A stretch of DNA of 64,000 nucleotides, taken from CAWAHD01 sp963781785 (GTDB taxonomy: Bacteria > Planctomycetota > Planctomycetia > Isosphaerales > Isosphaeraceae). The stretch is from NCBI GenBank assembly GCA_963781785.1, contig CAWAHD010000001.1, positions 124,001-188,000 on the forward strand. The letters run 5' to 3'. Numbering within the stretch: position 1 is the stretch's first letter; each line of letters starts with the position of its first letter. The notes under the pieces are model-generated. The model had not been told where the DNA came from, did not search any database, and saw only the letters and a program-made list of their open reading frames with translations. The position numbers and the translations under genes are program-made. Positions 1 through 9,326 of the stretch are shown piece by piece.

Positions 1-757
1 GTCGCTCAAACAGCCGCTCGATGGCCTCTCGCAAGTTCTTCAACAGGTGCCAGCGATCAGCGACTTGCAGGGCATTGGGCGCCGAATCGGCGGCCGCTTG
101 AGCATAAGTCGATGAGCGATCACGACTGATGAGTTCGACTCCGGGATGGTCGTCCAACCACTTCTTGACGGTCGTCGCATCGCGATCGGGCAAAAGGTCG
201 ATGATATCACTCCGCTCCAAGTCCACAACGATCGTGCCGTAGCGTTGACCCTTGCGCCACGCCCAGTCGTCGATACCAACGAATCGGGGTGGCGAAGGAG
301 ACCCGCCTTCGAATTGCTTCACGCGCCGGAGAAGCGTGTCAGGACTTGTAGAGATGGCCAAGCAAACGGTCAGACGGGAGCCGGGCTCGCCGCCAAGGGC
401 AGACCCGACTGCTTCATGGGTTTGGCGGAGTCGATCGGTGGTACGGCTATACGGACGAGCAAATCCCAACAGGCGCTCGGCAAAGATCCGTCGTGGACAT
501 TGGGCATCCGTGCAAAAGAACCGTCGGACCATGATTGCGAGCCGAACGGCCCTGCCGAAGCAAGGTAAGTCAGCAAGGGCGCGGTGATAACGGCTGTGAA
601 CGCGGTTTGACTCCGCACCGCAGATCGGGCAAGGGGCAGTCGAAGCGGTGGTCTCCAGCGAGAGCGTGAGTGTGCCAGCCTCGACGTAGTGATCGAGTCG
701 ACTCTGGGCGGGACCCCCGAAATACTCTAACGGGAACAAAAATAAGCCTCCGTGCAT
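1..757 (-). CDS. ISL3-family transposase, N-terminal part (cut by window edge)
   Basis: This is the N-terminal part of a DDE transposase of the ISL3 family. It has an N-terminal zinc-finger-like segment (CPICGAESNRVHSRYH, later FFCTDAQCPRR) and the start of the catalytic domain (VGIDDWAWRKGQRYGTIVVD), then DRSSTYAQAA and ADRWHLLKNL, all typical of ISL3. The frame is open through position 1, so the C-terminus is outside the window. An upstream in-frame ATG exists at 814, but the one at 757 fits the family's usual start better. The second copy (N-terminal half at 45341-46771) appears to encode the same sequence, implying recent transposition. Confidence 0.85.
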   Translation of the reverse strand, partial: MHGGLFLFPLEYFGGPAQSRLDHYVEAGTLTLSLETTASTAPCPICGAESNRVHSRYHRALADLPCFGRAVRLAIMVRRFFCTDAQCPRRIFAERLLGFARPYSRTTDRLRQTHEAVGSALGGEPGSRLTVCLAISTSPDTLLRRVKQFEGGSPSPPRFVGIDDWAWRKGQRYGTIVVDLERSDIIDLLPDRDATTVKKWLDDHPGVELISRDRSSTYAQAAADSAPNALQVADRWHLLKNLREAIERLFER

Positions 758-832
758 GCGGCGCAAGTTGGCTGAACATAGCCATGTGATGCTTACAATA
801 CGAGCGCCAATCATCGAAAGTGCGGGAGAACC
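1..832 (-). mobile_element. ISL3-family element, copy 1 (right end only)
   Basis: The first 832 bases appear identical to 46015-46846, the end of a second ISL3 copy. The terminal inverted repeat lies at 810-832; on the minus strand it reads GGTTCTCCCGCACTTTCG followed by ATGAT. Identity to the second copy stops exactly at 832, where serine-recombinase coding sequence begins. The rest of the element lies outside the window. It was inserted into, and truncates, the recombinase gene on its right. Confidence 0.9.
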
Positions 833-2148
833 GCCAATTCGGCCTCATATCGGGCTCGTTCCAAGGTCAGTTGCCATTGGCGATCGAGCTGACGTGCCTG
901 GGCTGCGATCTGGTCGAAGGCGGCCATCGAGACCTCGAGCTGCGCCGGCCGCATGGCTTCCAGGAGGGTACGCGCAACCGCTGCGTCGACCCCGTCACCA
1001 CGGATCGACTGGCAGGTTTTGCCCGCGAAATGCGTGTGGTACGAGTTACACTCATATGACGGTATCGAAGCATTATTGAGGTAACGGACGGACATCCGCC
1101 GCCCGCATCGTCCACACCAAACGATCCCCTGGAGCAAGGCGAGCCCTTCTCGCAGCGCTCCACGGCGATCTTGATCGGGCAACGTGCGGTTGTCATCAAG
1201 CCGCCGTTGGTTCCGCTGGAACTGCTCCCAGGTGATGTAACCGGGATGATGCCCGGGGGTGAGGGACGGCCAGTCCTCGGGGCGGACGCGGCGGGTTCGG
1301 CCCTTGACCCTCGGTTCTTCACCAGGCAAGCAAAGAAGGCGAGTCTTCGTGCGGCCGTAGACATAGGCTCCCGCGTACTCGGGGTTATGCAGGATGTTCA
1401 GGACGCGGCCATGGCTCAGCGGTCTCCAAATGACTTGACCGTGCCGGCTAGCACCCCAGAGCCGCGTGGGGAATTGGAGGTGATGGTCGGCGAAGCGTTT
1501 GACGACGGCCAAGGCCGAAGGCGACTGGTCGAACAGGTCGAAGACCAGTCGGACCGCCTGCTGGACCTGTTCGTCGGGATCGAAGACGATCCGGCCCTCG
1601 AGGTCGTAGACCAGTCCCGTAGGTGGCCGGAACCGGAGCTGACCGTCGGATGCCTTCTTCAGTTTGCCGCCCAGAAGGCGGGAACGAATCAAGTGCAGTT
1701 CGGCCTCGCTCATGGTTCCCAGGAATCCCAGGAGTAGACGGTCAGAGTATAGAGTGGGGTCGTAGACTCCGTCTTCATCGATGACCAAGGTGTTGGTGAG
1801 GGCACAGATCTCGATGAGACGATACCAATCACTGCAGGATCGTGCCAGGCGGGAGGCTTCGAGGCTCAAGACAGCCCCGGTCAGGCCCAGGCCAACCTGG
1901 GCGACCAGGTGCTGAAAACCGTCGCGACCGGCGGACGACGCTCCTGAGTGCCCCTGATCCTGATCGATAACCTGGATTCGCTCCAGGGGCCATCCCAGTT
2001 CGTTCGCGCGACGGGCAAGGTCATATTGCCGGGCGCCGCTGGCGGTGTTCTCGCGCACCTGAATCATGGTGGACTGGCGGACGTAGACTTGGGCCAGCCG
2101 GTCGAGATGATCCGGCCGGATCTTCGGGGCAAAAGACTGCGTCATCAT
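811..2148 (-). pseudogene. Large serine recombinase, C-terminus removed by ISL3
   Basis: This was a site-specific DNA recombinase of the large serine (resolvase/invertase) family. The N-terminal catalytic domain starts with VYVRQST, whose serine is the expected nucleophile, followed by the GHSGASSAGRDGF and LEASRLARS segments. A recombinase domain and a zinc beta-ribbon (WCGRCG ... YECNSYHTHFAGKTC) follow. The frame ends after about 440 residues in a few residues encoded by the IS end (VLPHFR), whereas relatives continue through a coiled-coil and C-terminal region. It sits downstream of, and overlaps, a small ORF and a DUF5372 gene on the same strand. This is a conserved three-gene arrangement in soil bacteria and planctomycetes. 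The protein is probably inactive or altered. Confidence 0.88.
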
Positions 2149-2308
2149 TGATACACCTCGGCAGGGTTGGGATTGACTCTTCGGTCACAAGAACGGACGC
2201 GAGACGCGCCAGGAACTGAATGACATTGGCCTGGCATTCGGCCGTGAGACCGGACCAGACCTGACTGGGTGGGACGGAAGTCCCGTTGTGAGGAATCCGT
2301 TCGCTCAT
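2021..2308 (-). CDS. Small protein encoded with the recombinase
   Basis: A 95-residue ORF begins with MSERIPHNGTSVPPSQVW and contains a helical stretch (AECQANVIQFLARLASVLV). It overlaps the recombinase start at 2148 in another frame. Only the first 45 or so residues look protein-like; the rest runs antiparallel to the recombinase start and may be incidental. Short ORFs of this kind sit between DUF5372 and recombinase genes in related loci (from memory). It has no recognised domain. A helper or regulatory role for the recombinase would be a guess. Confidence 0.5.
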   Translation of the reverse strand: MSERIPHNGTSVPPSQVWSGLTAECQANVIQFLARLASVLVTEESIPTLPRCINDDAVFCPEDPAGSSRPAGPSLRPPVHHDSGAREHRQRRPAI

Positions 2309-2360
2309 AGAAGCATCTCCTTAATCCAGATACCCGTCGTGCGGGGCTGGTGCGGTGATG

Positions 2361-2663
2361 CTACCGCGGTTCGGACTGTTTCGTCTGGACGCGATCGCTG
2401 CAGGTCGAGGCGGCGTGGTCCACCTGGGCCAGACGATCGAGCAGTTGGATGACCCGACGCAAGCCATCGAGGTCGAGCAGATGCTCTGCTGCTTCCGTGG
2501 GCGGAATCTCAGGAGATGATTCGTAGTCAGTGCTGCTGAGGGCGATGGCGGTGTGACGCCCGCCAGGGGCCACGACAATGAGGTCAGGATCGTTCCCGCG
2601 GCGAATTCGGACAATCTCGACGCGTTGACCACGAAGGGGATGATGCGGATGAGTGACGGTCAC
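2361..2663 (-). CDS. DUF5372 family protein
   Basis: This is a 100-residue cytoplasmic protein that opens with MTVTHPHHPLRGQRVEIVRI, then RRGNDPDLIVV and a short C-terminal helical tail rich in Leu and Asp. The THPHHPL...GQ pattern and the later S-x-T-D-Y segment match the DUF5372 family, small proteins encoded immediately upstream of serine recombinases. Its function is unknown. It begins the minus-strand cluster DUF5372, small ORF, recombinase. The group II intron fragment abuts its 5' side. Confidence 0.7.
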   Translation of the reverse strand: MTVTHPHHPLRGQRVEIVRIRRGNDPDLIVVAPGGRHTAIALSSTDYESSPEIPPTEAAEHLLDLDGLRRVIQLLDRLAQVDHAASTCSDRVQTKQSEPR

Positions 2664-2701
2664 AAATCCCGAAGCTGGTTGGGATGAGTGGGTAGTGCGC
2701 T

Positions 2702-3718
2702 GTGGGCGTCCCCACGTTCGAGGATAAGATCCTCCAACGCGCGGTGCTAATGGTCCTGGAGCCGATGTACGAGACGGACTTTCTGGACGTCTCTCACGGC
2801 TTCCGGCCCAACCGCAGCGCTCACAAGGCCATCGGCTCCCTGTGGCATCAGGCGATGAAGCTGGGATGCGGCTGGATCGTGGACGTCGATCTACGAAAAT
2901 TCTTTGATACGATCGATCATGGCCATTTACGGGAGTTCCTCAAGCGTCGGGTGCGCGACGGTGTGATCCTGCGTCTCATCGGCAAGTGGCTCAATGCTGG
3001 CGTACTGGATAAAGGGGTCCTCACGACCTCTGAAATTGGCGCGCCACAGGGGGGCGTTCTTAGCCCACTGCTCTCGAATCTGTTCCTGCACTATGTGTTG
3101 GACCAGTGGTTTGAGCAGGAGGTGCGCCCTCGCCTGAAGGGCCAAGCGTTCCTGATTCGCTATGCAGACGACTTCGTTATCGGGGCGGCCCGGGAAGACG
3201 ATGCAAAGCGGATTCTGGAGGTCTTACCCAAACGGATGAGCAAGTACGGCTTGACGGTTCACCCGGAGAAGACACGCCTGGTGCGGTTTACACCGCCCGA
3301 CGATGACGACTCCCAGCCCACGGCTCGGAGACCCTCTGAACCGCGGACGTTCGACTTTCTGGGTTTTACCCATTACTGGGGACGAACCCGACAAGGCGGA
3401 TGGGTGATCAAGCGCAAGACGGCGAAAAGCCGATTTCGACGTGCGTTACGCGCGGTCTGGGAGTGGTGCCGGAACCACCTGCACGACCCCGTCCAGAATC
3501 AACACCGGAAACTCAAGCTCAAGCTTCAAGGCCACTACACGTATTACGGGATCACGGGGAACAGCGGCCGCCTCTCTGCTTACCTAAGGGGGGTGCATCG
3601 GATCTGGAAGCACTGGCTCGATCGCCGTGACAACGGCGAATCAATGACCTGGGCTGCCTACCAACGCTTGGCCCGCCGTTATCCGCTTCCGACTGCGCGA
3701 ATTACCTCGAAGTGCTGA
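2702..3718 (+). pseudogene. Group II intron reverse transcriptase/maturase, N-terminally truncated
   Basis: This LtrA-type intron-encoded protein normally splices and mobilises its intron. The visible frame starts at GVPTFEDKILQRAV, which is normally about 90-110 residues into the protein, so RT blocks 0 and 1 are missing. Later blocks are present: SHGFRPNRSAHKA, DVDLRKFFDTIDH, GAPQGGVLSPLLSN and the catalytic IRYADDFVIG (YADD). A maturase X-like C-terminal region follows (LQGHYTYYGITGN). Intron domains V and VI lie directly downstream. The 5' part of the intron is absent, so this copy cannot splice normally. The GTG at 2702 is only the first available start and not a natural one. Confidence 0.9.
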
Positions 3719-3749
3719 TCTGGGATGCGTAGCGACGTCGTGAAGTGAC

Positions 3750-3820
3750 GAACCGGATGCGGGAAATCTGCACGTCCGGATCTGTGGGGGGCCTGGGTGA
3801 TCGACCACCCAGGCCTACCC
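3750..3820 (+). ncRNA. Group II intron domains V and VI (3' end of intron)
   Basis: Positions 3750-3782 fold as the conserved domain V hairpin: CCGGATGCGG, a GAAA tetraloop, then TCTGCACGTCCGG with the two-base bulge. Domain VI follows at about 3786-3820 as GGCCTGGGTG pairing with CACCCAGGCC, with a bulged A near 3817 as the expected branch point. The intron would end near 3820. The canonical AGC catalytic triad reads AAC here and faces an A, so the ribozyme looks inactivated. Confidence 0.75.
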
Positions 3821-3887
3821 GGCGAAGAAGAAAGCGACAGCAGCCTGATGCAACAGCGAGACAAGGCACGCAAAATCAGAATGTCGG

Positions 3888-5302
3888 AGCCTGTAAGAAA
3901 TATTGTGTCAACGTAAGGAATCGGTTATCTCACCCTAACCTACTTACCTTACGGAGACTGTCGCATGGACGCGATTTTGACAGGCAAGGCCGAACAGTTG
4001 GCACGCGAGATCGCCTCGCAGGCCACGACACTCGCGGAGCTGAACGGCCTCCTCAAGCTCATGATGGGCTCGGCTCTCGAGCGCATGCTCGATACCGAAA
4101 TGGACGTTCACCTCGGCCGCAAACAGTTGCCTGGGGCCGCTGAGGACCCGTTGGTGCCGGGCGTCGCGGATCCTTTTGCTGACCCGCCGTGTAAACCCCG
4201 TGCGAAGAATCGTCGCAATGGTCGTTCCGAAAAGACCGTGCAAGGCGATCTCGGCAAGATCATGATCGCGACTCCGCGCGATCGCGATGGCACTTTCGAG
4301 CCCCAGTTGATCCTCAAACATCAACGTCGATTGACCGGGTTCGACGAGAAGATTCTCGCACTCTATGCCAAAGGGATGACCACTCGGGATATTCAGGAAG
4401 TCGTGAAAGAACTTTATAGCGTCGATGTGTCGCCGACGCTGGTCTCGGAGATCACCGCCGACCTCGACGCGCAAGTGACCGCGTGGCGCACCCGGCAGCT
4501 CGACCCGGTCTGGCCGATCGTCTATCTCGACGGCATCGTGGTGCATGTGCGTGGTGCCAATGGTCGAGTTTCGCCTCAGACAATGTACGTGGCCCTGGGG
4601 GTGAATATACAGGGCCGCAAGGAACTTTTGGGCCTCTGGCTCGGCGAAACCGAAGGGGCCAGATTTTGGTTATCATGCTTGACCGATCTGAAGAATCGTG
4701 GCCTGAAGGACATCTTCATCGCCTGCATGGACGGCCTCTCAGGTTTCCCCGAGCGCTCTGCGCAGCATACCCGGAAGCCAAGGTGCAACTGTGCATCGTG
4801 CATCTGGTGCGAGCTGCGCTGAAGTACGTGGTGGACAAAGACAGCGACCAGGTCATAGTGGACCTGAAAAAGATCTACCAGGCCCCGACGGTCACTGAAG
4901 CCGAAGAATCGCTGGACGCTTTTGCTCAAGCTTGGGGTGAGAAATATCCGACCATCGTCAAGCAGTGGCGTTTGAAGTGGCCGGACATCGCGGCTATGTT
5001 TGAGTTCCCGCCGGCGATTCGCAGGGCGATCTATACGACCAATGCCATCGAGTCGGTGAACAGCGTGATCCGCAAGTTCACGCGGAACCGCAAGCAGTAC
5101 CCGAATGAGGAGTCAGCGCTGAAGCTGGTCTACATGGCGATCCACGAGGCGTCCAAGAAGTGGACGCTGCCAATTCCCAAATGGAGAGAAGCGCTGAATC
5201 ACTTCGCGATCATCTTCGAGGATCGGCTCCCGCCCCTCGCTCGAAACTGACCCACGCAAAAGTCGTTCCCACCTGCGTTGACACAAAAAGATTTACAGGC
5301 CC
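3888..5302 (+). mobile_element. IS256-family insertion sequence, complete
   Basis: The ends are imperfect inverted repeats, GCCTGTAAGAAATATTGTGT at 3889 onward and its counterpart ending at 5300 (CGTTGACACAAAAAGATTTA...). They are flanked by a 9-bp direct repeat, GAATGTCGG, at 3879-3887 and 5303-5311, the size expected for IS256 target duplication. The element is about 1.4 kb and carries one transposase gene. It landed 60 bp past the group II intron end. Confidence 0.9.
3965..5250 (+). pseudogene. IS256-family transposase, one frameshift
   Basis: This is a Mutator/IS256-type DDE transposase. The first frame (3965 to about 4753) carries the N-terminal helical domain, LYAKGMTTRDIQEVV, and the first catalytic stretch PVWPIVYLDGIVVHVR. 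The second frame continues with AAYPEAKVQLCIVHLVRAAL and the C-terminal YTTNAIESVNSVIRK motif up to the stop at 5250. The two join at about 4751-4754, where one base (most simply a G restoring FPEALCAAYPEAK) is missing. Apart from that the protein is full length for the family (about 425 residues). A GGAG ribosome binding site precedes the ATG. The defect could be a real mutation or a sequencing indel. Confidence 0.88.
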
Positions 5303-5499
5303 GAATGTCGGCAAAAATGGTCTGCGGGCCTCGACCCAGAGGGCAATCACGGAAAACGGCCGGAGTGTGACCCAGTTTCCGGATTCTCTGGCCTCCTGCT
5401 TTCCTGGGTTCCTTATCCAATCCTCAAGAAGCGTCAATTCGTACAACAAAACTGGTCGGAAGCGCGAAATGCTGCAGGGCCAGGTTTTCATCAGCCCAG

Positions 5500-5662
5500 G
5501 CCGAGACTCATTGAGGCTGTTCTTCCCCTTCCCTGCCCCTCAAGGCCGTCCCGGCGCGCCGGAACCCCGAGCCCAAAACCCGCGCATGAACTGGCACGAA
5601 GACCCGCTGAAAACATGCCACCGTGTGCCACTTTCCTGCCACTCCCGGAGTCCATCGCCGCA
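5500..5662 (+). repeat. Dispersed non-coding repeat, left part of copy 1
   Basis: After the IS256 target repeat, 5312-5499 shows no gene, though 5380-5500 resembles 7968-8095. From about 5500 the sequence matches two other places in the window: 8925-9060 in direct orientation and about 36300-36470 inverted. Diverged copies share blocks such as GAGGCTGTTC and GCTGAAAACATGCCACCG. The IS66 element at 5663 interrupts it, and it continues at 7520. Confidence 0.7.
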
Positions 5663-7519
5663 GTAAAGCTTCGCCTAACCCGTGCTGCGACGGAATGGGC
5701 GCAGTCGAACCTTTGCCGGATTTGTGGCCGCCGAGCGTTCAGGTGTCATGGTTTGGCGATTGCCAGGATCAGGAAGCGTCGTTGGGGTCGAGTGCCATTT
5801 CACGACGCTTTTCGTCCGACATCTTCCAAGGCAAGAACGGATCGATGTCCACCGGAACTTGCCCGCCACGTTCGGCACAACTTTGCAGGAACCAGGTCAG
5901 CCACTTACGAATGTTGATCTTGGACAAGCTAAGGGTCGCAAACAGGGAAAAGAGCATTGCCGCCAGCCGTCCGCTCCACAGGGCGCCCGACCCGTAGTAG
6001 TTCTTGCGGCCCAACGCAGGACCCCGGGCCTCACGCTCGGAGGCGTTGTTGTCCAGCGGGATGCGGAGGTCGTCCACGAAGCGGGTCAGGCCGTCCCAAT
6101 GCTCCTGAAGACTTACGAGCACATTGCGGCAGGGAGTCGGCAATTTCGGGTCCGCCAACTGCGCCTCGGCTTGGACCCGTATGGCCGCCACGGTTTGTCG
6201 CAAAGCACTGTCGGCAGCGGTGAATACCACGCTGCCAGCCGGGGAGCCCCGACGCTGACGATGGTAGCGGTACAAGTCACGAATTCGCCGGAGCCAGGCC
6301 AGCGCCCAGTCGTTTGTGCTCCGGCCATGCCTTGCCGAGTTTGACGAAATCCCGCCGGACGTGCGCCCAACAAAAGACCAGCACCACGTTTCCCAGCTTC
6401 ACCTGAGCCATGGCCTTGTAAGCCGAGTAGCGGTCGACCATCAGCACCACGTGGGCTTCGCCGGGGAAATGCCCCTCGGGCACGTCATGGCTGCGGCTGG
6501 GATCCAAGCGAAAGACCACCGTGTCCTCGCCCAAGAAAACCCACAGCCACCAGCGATAGCCTGTCTTGCCTTCCAAGTCGATGAAGACCATCCAGCGCGT
6601 CTCGTCAGCTTGGGCGAAGGCAGATTTGGCATTGCGCGCCAGCAGAGCCTCGTACAGCGGCTGAAACAACGGTTCTAGGCGTTCCAAGCCACCGGCCACG
6701 GTGCCAGCCGCCAAGTCCAGACCCAGCAACCGCCATTGGTTCAGCAACCTCTCGGTGGGCCGATGGCTGGAAAACTTGTCGATCAGGATCTCCACCCACA
6801 CAGAGACGCCCAATAATCCCTTGGGAATGAGCTTGGGAGCTGGCGGAGCACTGAACGTTCGGGGACAGTTCGAGCAGGCGCATGTCCGGCGGTACCGTCG
6901 TCGCCGGATCAAGCGGCGATACGGCCGCACCTCGATCTCGATCTGTTCGGAATCCTCAGAGTCACTGGGGGACAGGGCTGCACCGCACTGGGGGCAAACA
7001 CGCTGGTCCTCGGGTAACTCGCGCGGATCCTCGACGACCGGCAGATGGCTGTAATCCCGCCGTGGCGGACCGGGCCGATCCTTCCGCTGGCCTCGCTTGG
7101 GCGATGCCGAAAGCTTCTGATCGTCGTTCTCGCCTTCGAGGTAATTCGAGCGATCGCGGGTCGAAGATTTTTCGCTCTTTCTACCGAAGAGTTGATCTTG
7201 GAGCTTGCGATTCTCACCGCGAAGTTGTTCGACCTCGGCTTCCAGGTGCTCGGCCCGATGAACGGCCCGAGCATGCTGAGCCTTCCAATATCCGACCTGT
7301 TGCCGCAGTTCGAGATTCTCGCGCCGCAGGTGGGTGACTTCTTGCCGCAACTCGGCGACTTCAGACCGGAGTTGCCGTATCAAGTCGGACAGATCAGCCG
7401 GCTCGGTGACCGGAAGTGGACGGACAAGCGTGTCTTCCATGACACCGACGCTTGTAACCCAAACCCGGCCCTGATGAAAAGATCAACTCCCCGCAGAAAC
7501 GGGTTAAGCGAAGCTTTAC
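5663..7519 (-). mobile_element. IS66-family insertion sequence, copy 1
   Basis: The 1857-bp element starts with GTAAAGCTTCGCCTAACCCG and ends with the matching inverted repeat (CGGGTTAAGCGAAGCTTTAC). It is flanked by an 8-bp target duplication, TCGCCGCA, at 5655-5662 and 7520-7527. There is a single transposase gene and none of the small accessory ORFs of classical IS66, so it resembles the single-ORF ISBst12-type subgroup. A second copy that appears identical lies at 36946-38802. Confidence 0.95.
5769..7440 (-). pseudogene. IS66-family transposase in two frames
   Basis: The DDE transposase is split by a frameshift. The first frame (7440 to 6277, 387 residues) has an N-terminal coiled coil, a zinc-binding segment (RVCPQCGAAL), the IS66 signatures KLIPKGLLGVSVWVEIL and FAQADETRWMVF, and CWAHVRRDFVKLGKAWPE. 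The second frame (from about 6320 down to 5769) continues with WALAWLRRIRDLYRY, then the C-terminal PLDNNASEREARG and GRKNYYGSG motifs containing the last catalytic Glu. The frame change occurs just after AWPEHKR. The identical second copy has the same change. Because two mobile copies share it, either expression uses a +1 shift or the element moves with a transposase supplied in trans. Confidence 0.88.
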
Positions 7520-9110
7520 TCGCCGCACGACCAAAGCTGAAATCTTGCACGAGGTTGCGCAGGGCACGGGCGTCGCCACCCCGGGGTGTGCAAACCGAGC
7601 TCGCCAAAGGGGGGTGCCACCACGAGGTGAAAGCACGGGTGATAGCCGAGCAATTGCTGTGCTCTGGTACTTCGGCAGGAGCGCACGATCGGGAGGCGTA
7701 CCGAAGTCGGTCGGACGCGGAGTACATCGCCAAGGTCGAGGAAGGGTTGCAGTGCAGAAGTGCTGAGGAGGGAGGGCGGAAGAATGAAGAAAAACGGCGA
7801 GAGGAACGACCAGCGGGATCACGTCAAGCAGTCCGTCCGGCACAACCGGCTAAAAGCCGACTTTGTTGCGCTGTCGGACAGAAGTCCCGCTCAAACAGAA
7901 TGAGGAGGGCAGGAAAGCAGGAATAGCCCCAGGACGCAACAGCCGACTGGAAGCCGCACCGAAATCTTCGTTTCCGGATTTTCTGGCCTCGTGCCTTCCT
8001 GGGTTCGGTGTGTAATCGCTGAGGAGAGTCCATTCGCGCGACAAGACTGGTGGGATGCGCGAAACGGTGGAGGGCCAAGTTTTCATCAGCTCACTACGGC
8101 GGATTGCAGTCCAGAAGCGGACTCAAAGAGGCGAGATGTCTGATTCATCCTTCATCGTTGGTCAATACCCACCCCTACCCCTCTTCGAATTAGCTGAGGG
8201 GGGGCCAGGCCAGTACTGTCTCACTCTCCGACGTCGAACGCTGTTACGCGCCCTAGCCGTGTGCAGTGCCTCGCAATGCAGGCGGCAGCTCAGCTCATGT
8301 CCGAAGTCGGAGATATGTCGCGATGTAGAGAGCCATCGCCGAGGCGCTCACTCTCTCAACTGTACCACATGGTGGGTCGTACGGCGTGGTGGGAAAGGAT
8401 GCGAATGGCGGCCGGACTCCTTTCGTTTGGCACAATCGGCAAGATCTCCCCAACGGCGCAAAACGCAGGCGGAATTCGAGCCGGTTTTGCAACGAGATCG
8501 CAACTAAGAATCTGGCGGAGACAATCGTTCCATCAATCCGGCAGGCATGTGATGCCGCTCTGCCTCTTCCCCCTCACAGCGCCGGTTCTTTCTTTTGATC
8601 TGGCGCTGCGTGGCCGCCGGGTCTTATCCGTCCGATCCGTCTGATTCGTCCAATCCGTCCGATCCAATCCGGCTACCAGCGGCATCCTGAGGGCGCAATC
8701 AACAAGACTGCGACGAGCGAAGCCAATCTCGATGAAAGAATTAGGATTACACAAGAACAAGATTCTGTTCAAGATGCGGCAAATTCTGGCGCTCAATCAG
8801 GACTTGACAAGGGAGGTGGATCAGCCGGCGGAGGCCGGCGGCCAAGAACACGGCGAAGGCACCAACAGTGGCCGCGAGTTGCCGAGAAAAGAGTGTGTGC
8901 GGGCCGTGCCGGCCATCCGGAGCCCCGAGCCCGAAACCCACGCATGAACTGGCACGAAAACCCGCTGAAAACATGCCACCGCGTGCCGCTTTCTTGCCAC
9001 TTCCGGAGCACATCGCCGCACGACCAAAGCTGAAAATCTGCCTTGAGGGACTGCCGTCGCCAGACCAGGGTGCGCCAGCGAATGCCAATTGTGCCACTCC
9101 AAAAATCGGT
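7520..9110 (+). repeat. Dispersed non-coding repeat, main part of copy 1 plus a partial third copy
   Basis: There is no convincing gene between 7520 and 9326. Positions 7520-7830, 8118-8640 and 8640-8925 each match inverted sequence in 36475-35255 at roughly 80-85 percent by eye. Positions 8925-9110 restart the unit and match 5555-5662 plus 7520-7580. Short ORFs occur (8261-8644 and 8732-8947) with similar counterparts in the other copy, but differences there fall mostly on first and second codon positions, which argues against coding. Decamer-like repeats (CCGTCCGATC and variants) lie at 8626-8672. From 9111 to 9326 nothing is recognised. Confidence 0.7.
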
Positions 9111-9326
9111 GCACAGACTGGCTGGTCAGACACTCTATCTGGGCGATCGACAGGATCATCCCGCTCGCGAACTGGGCCCAGCCAGCAACGGACATTTCTT
9201 CACTGTCGAGAACCCGAAACCCTTCGTCTTTGCATCACAGGGCCTGCTGGGTATCTTGGACGTTCGTCAGACCCCCCAATTGTTCAAGGCTGGCGGCTGT
9301 ATTCTGACGGGGAATGAGGTTCTCTG

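Noticed and set aside
7045..7926. A 293-codon plus-strand frame
   Set aside because: It is mostly antisense to the IS66 transposase and runs across the IS boundary, so cannot be an old gene.
8261..8947. Two short frames with similar partners in 35255-35903, considered as a conserved gene
   Set aside because: Between copies most differences change amino acids, the opposite of what protein selection would leave.
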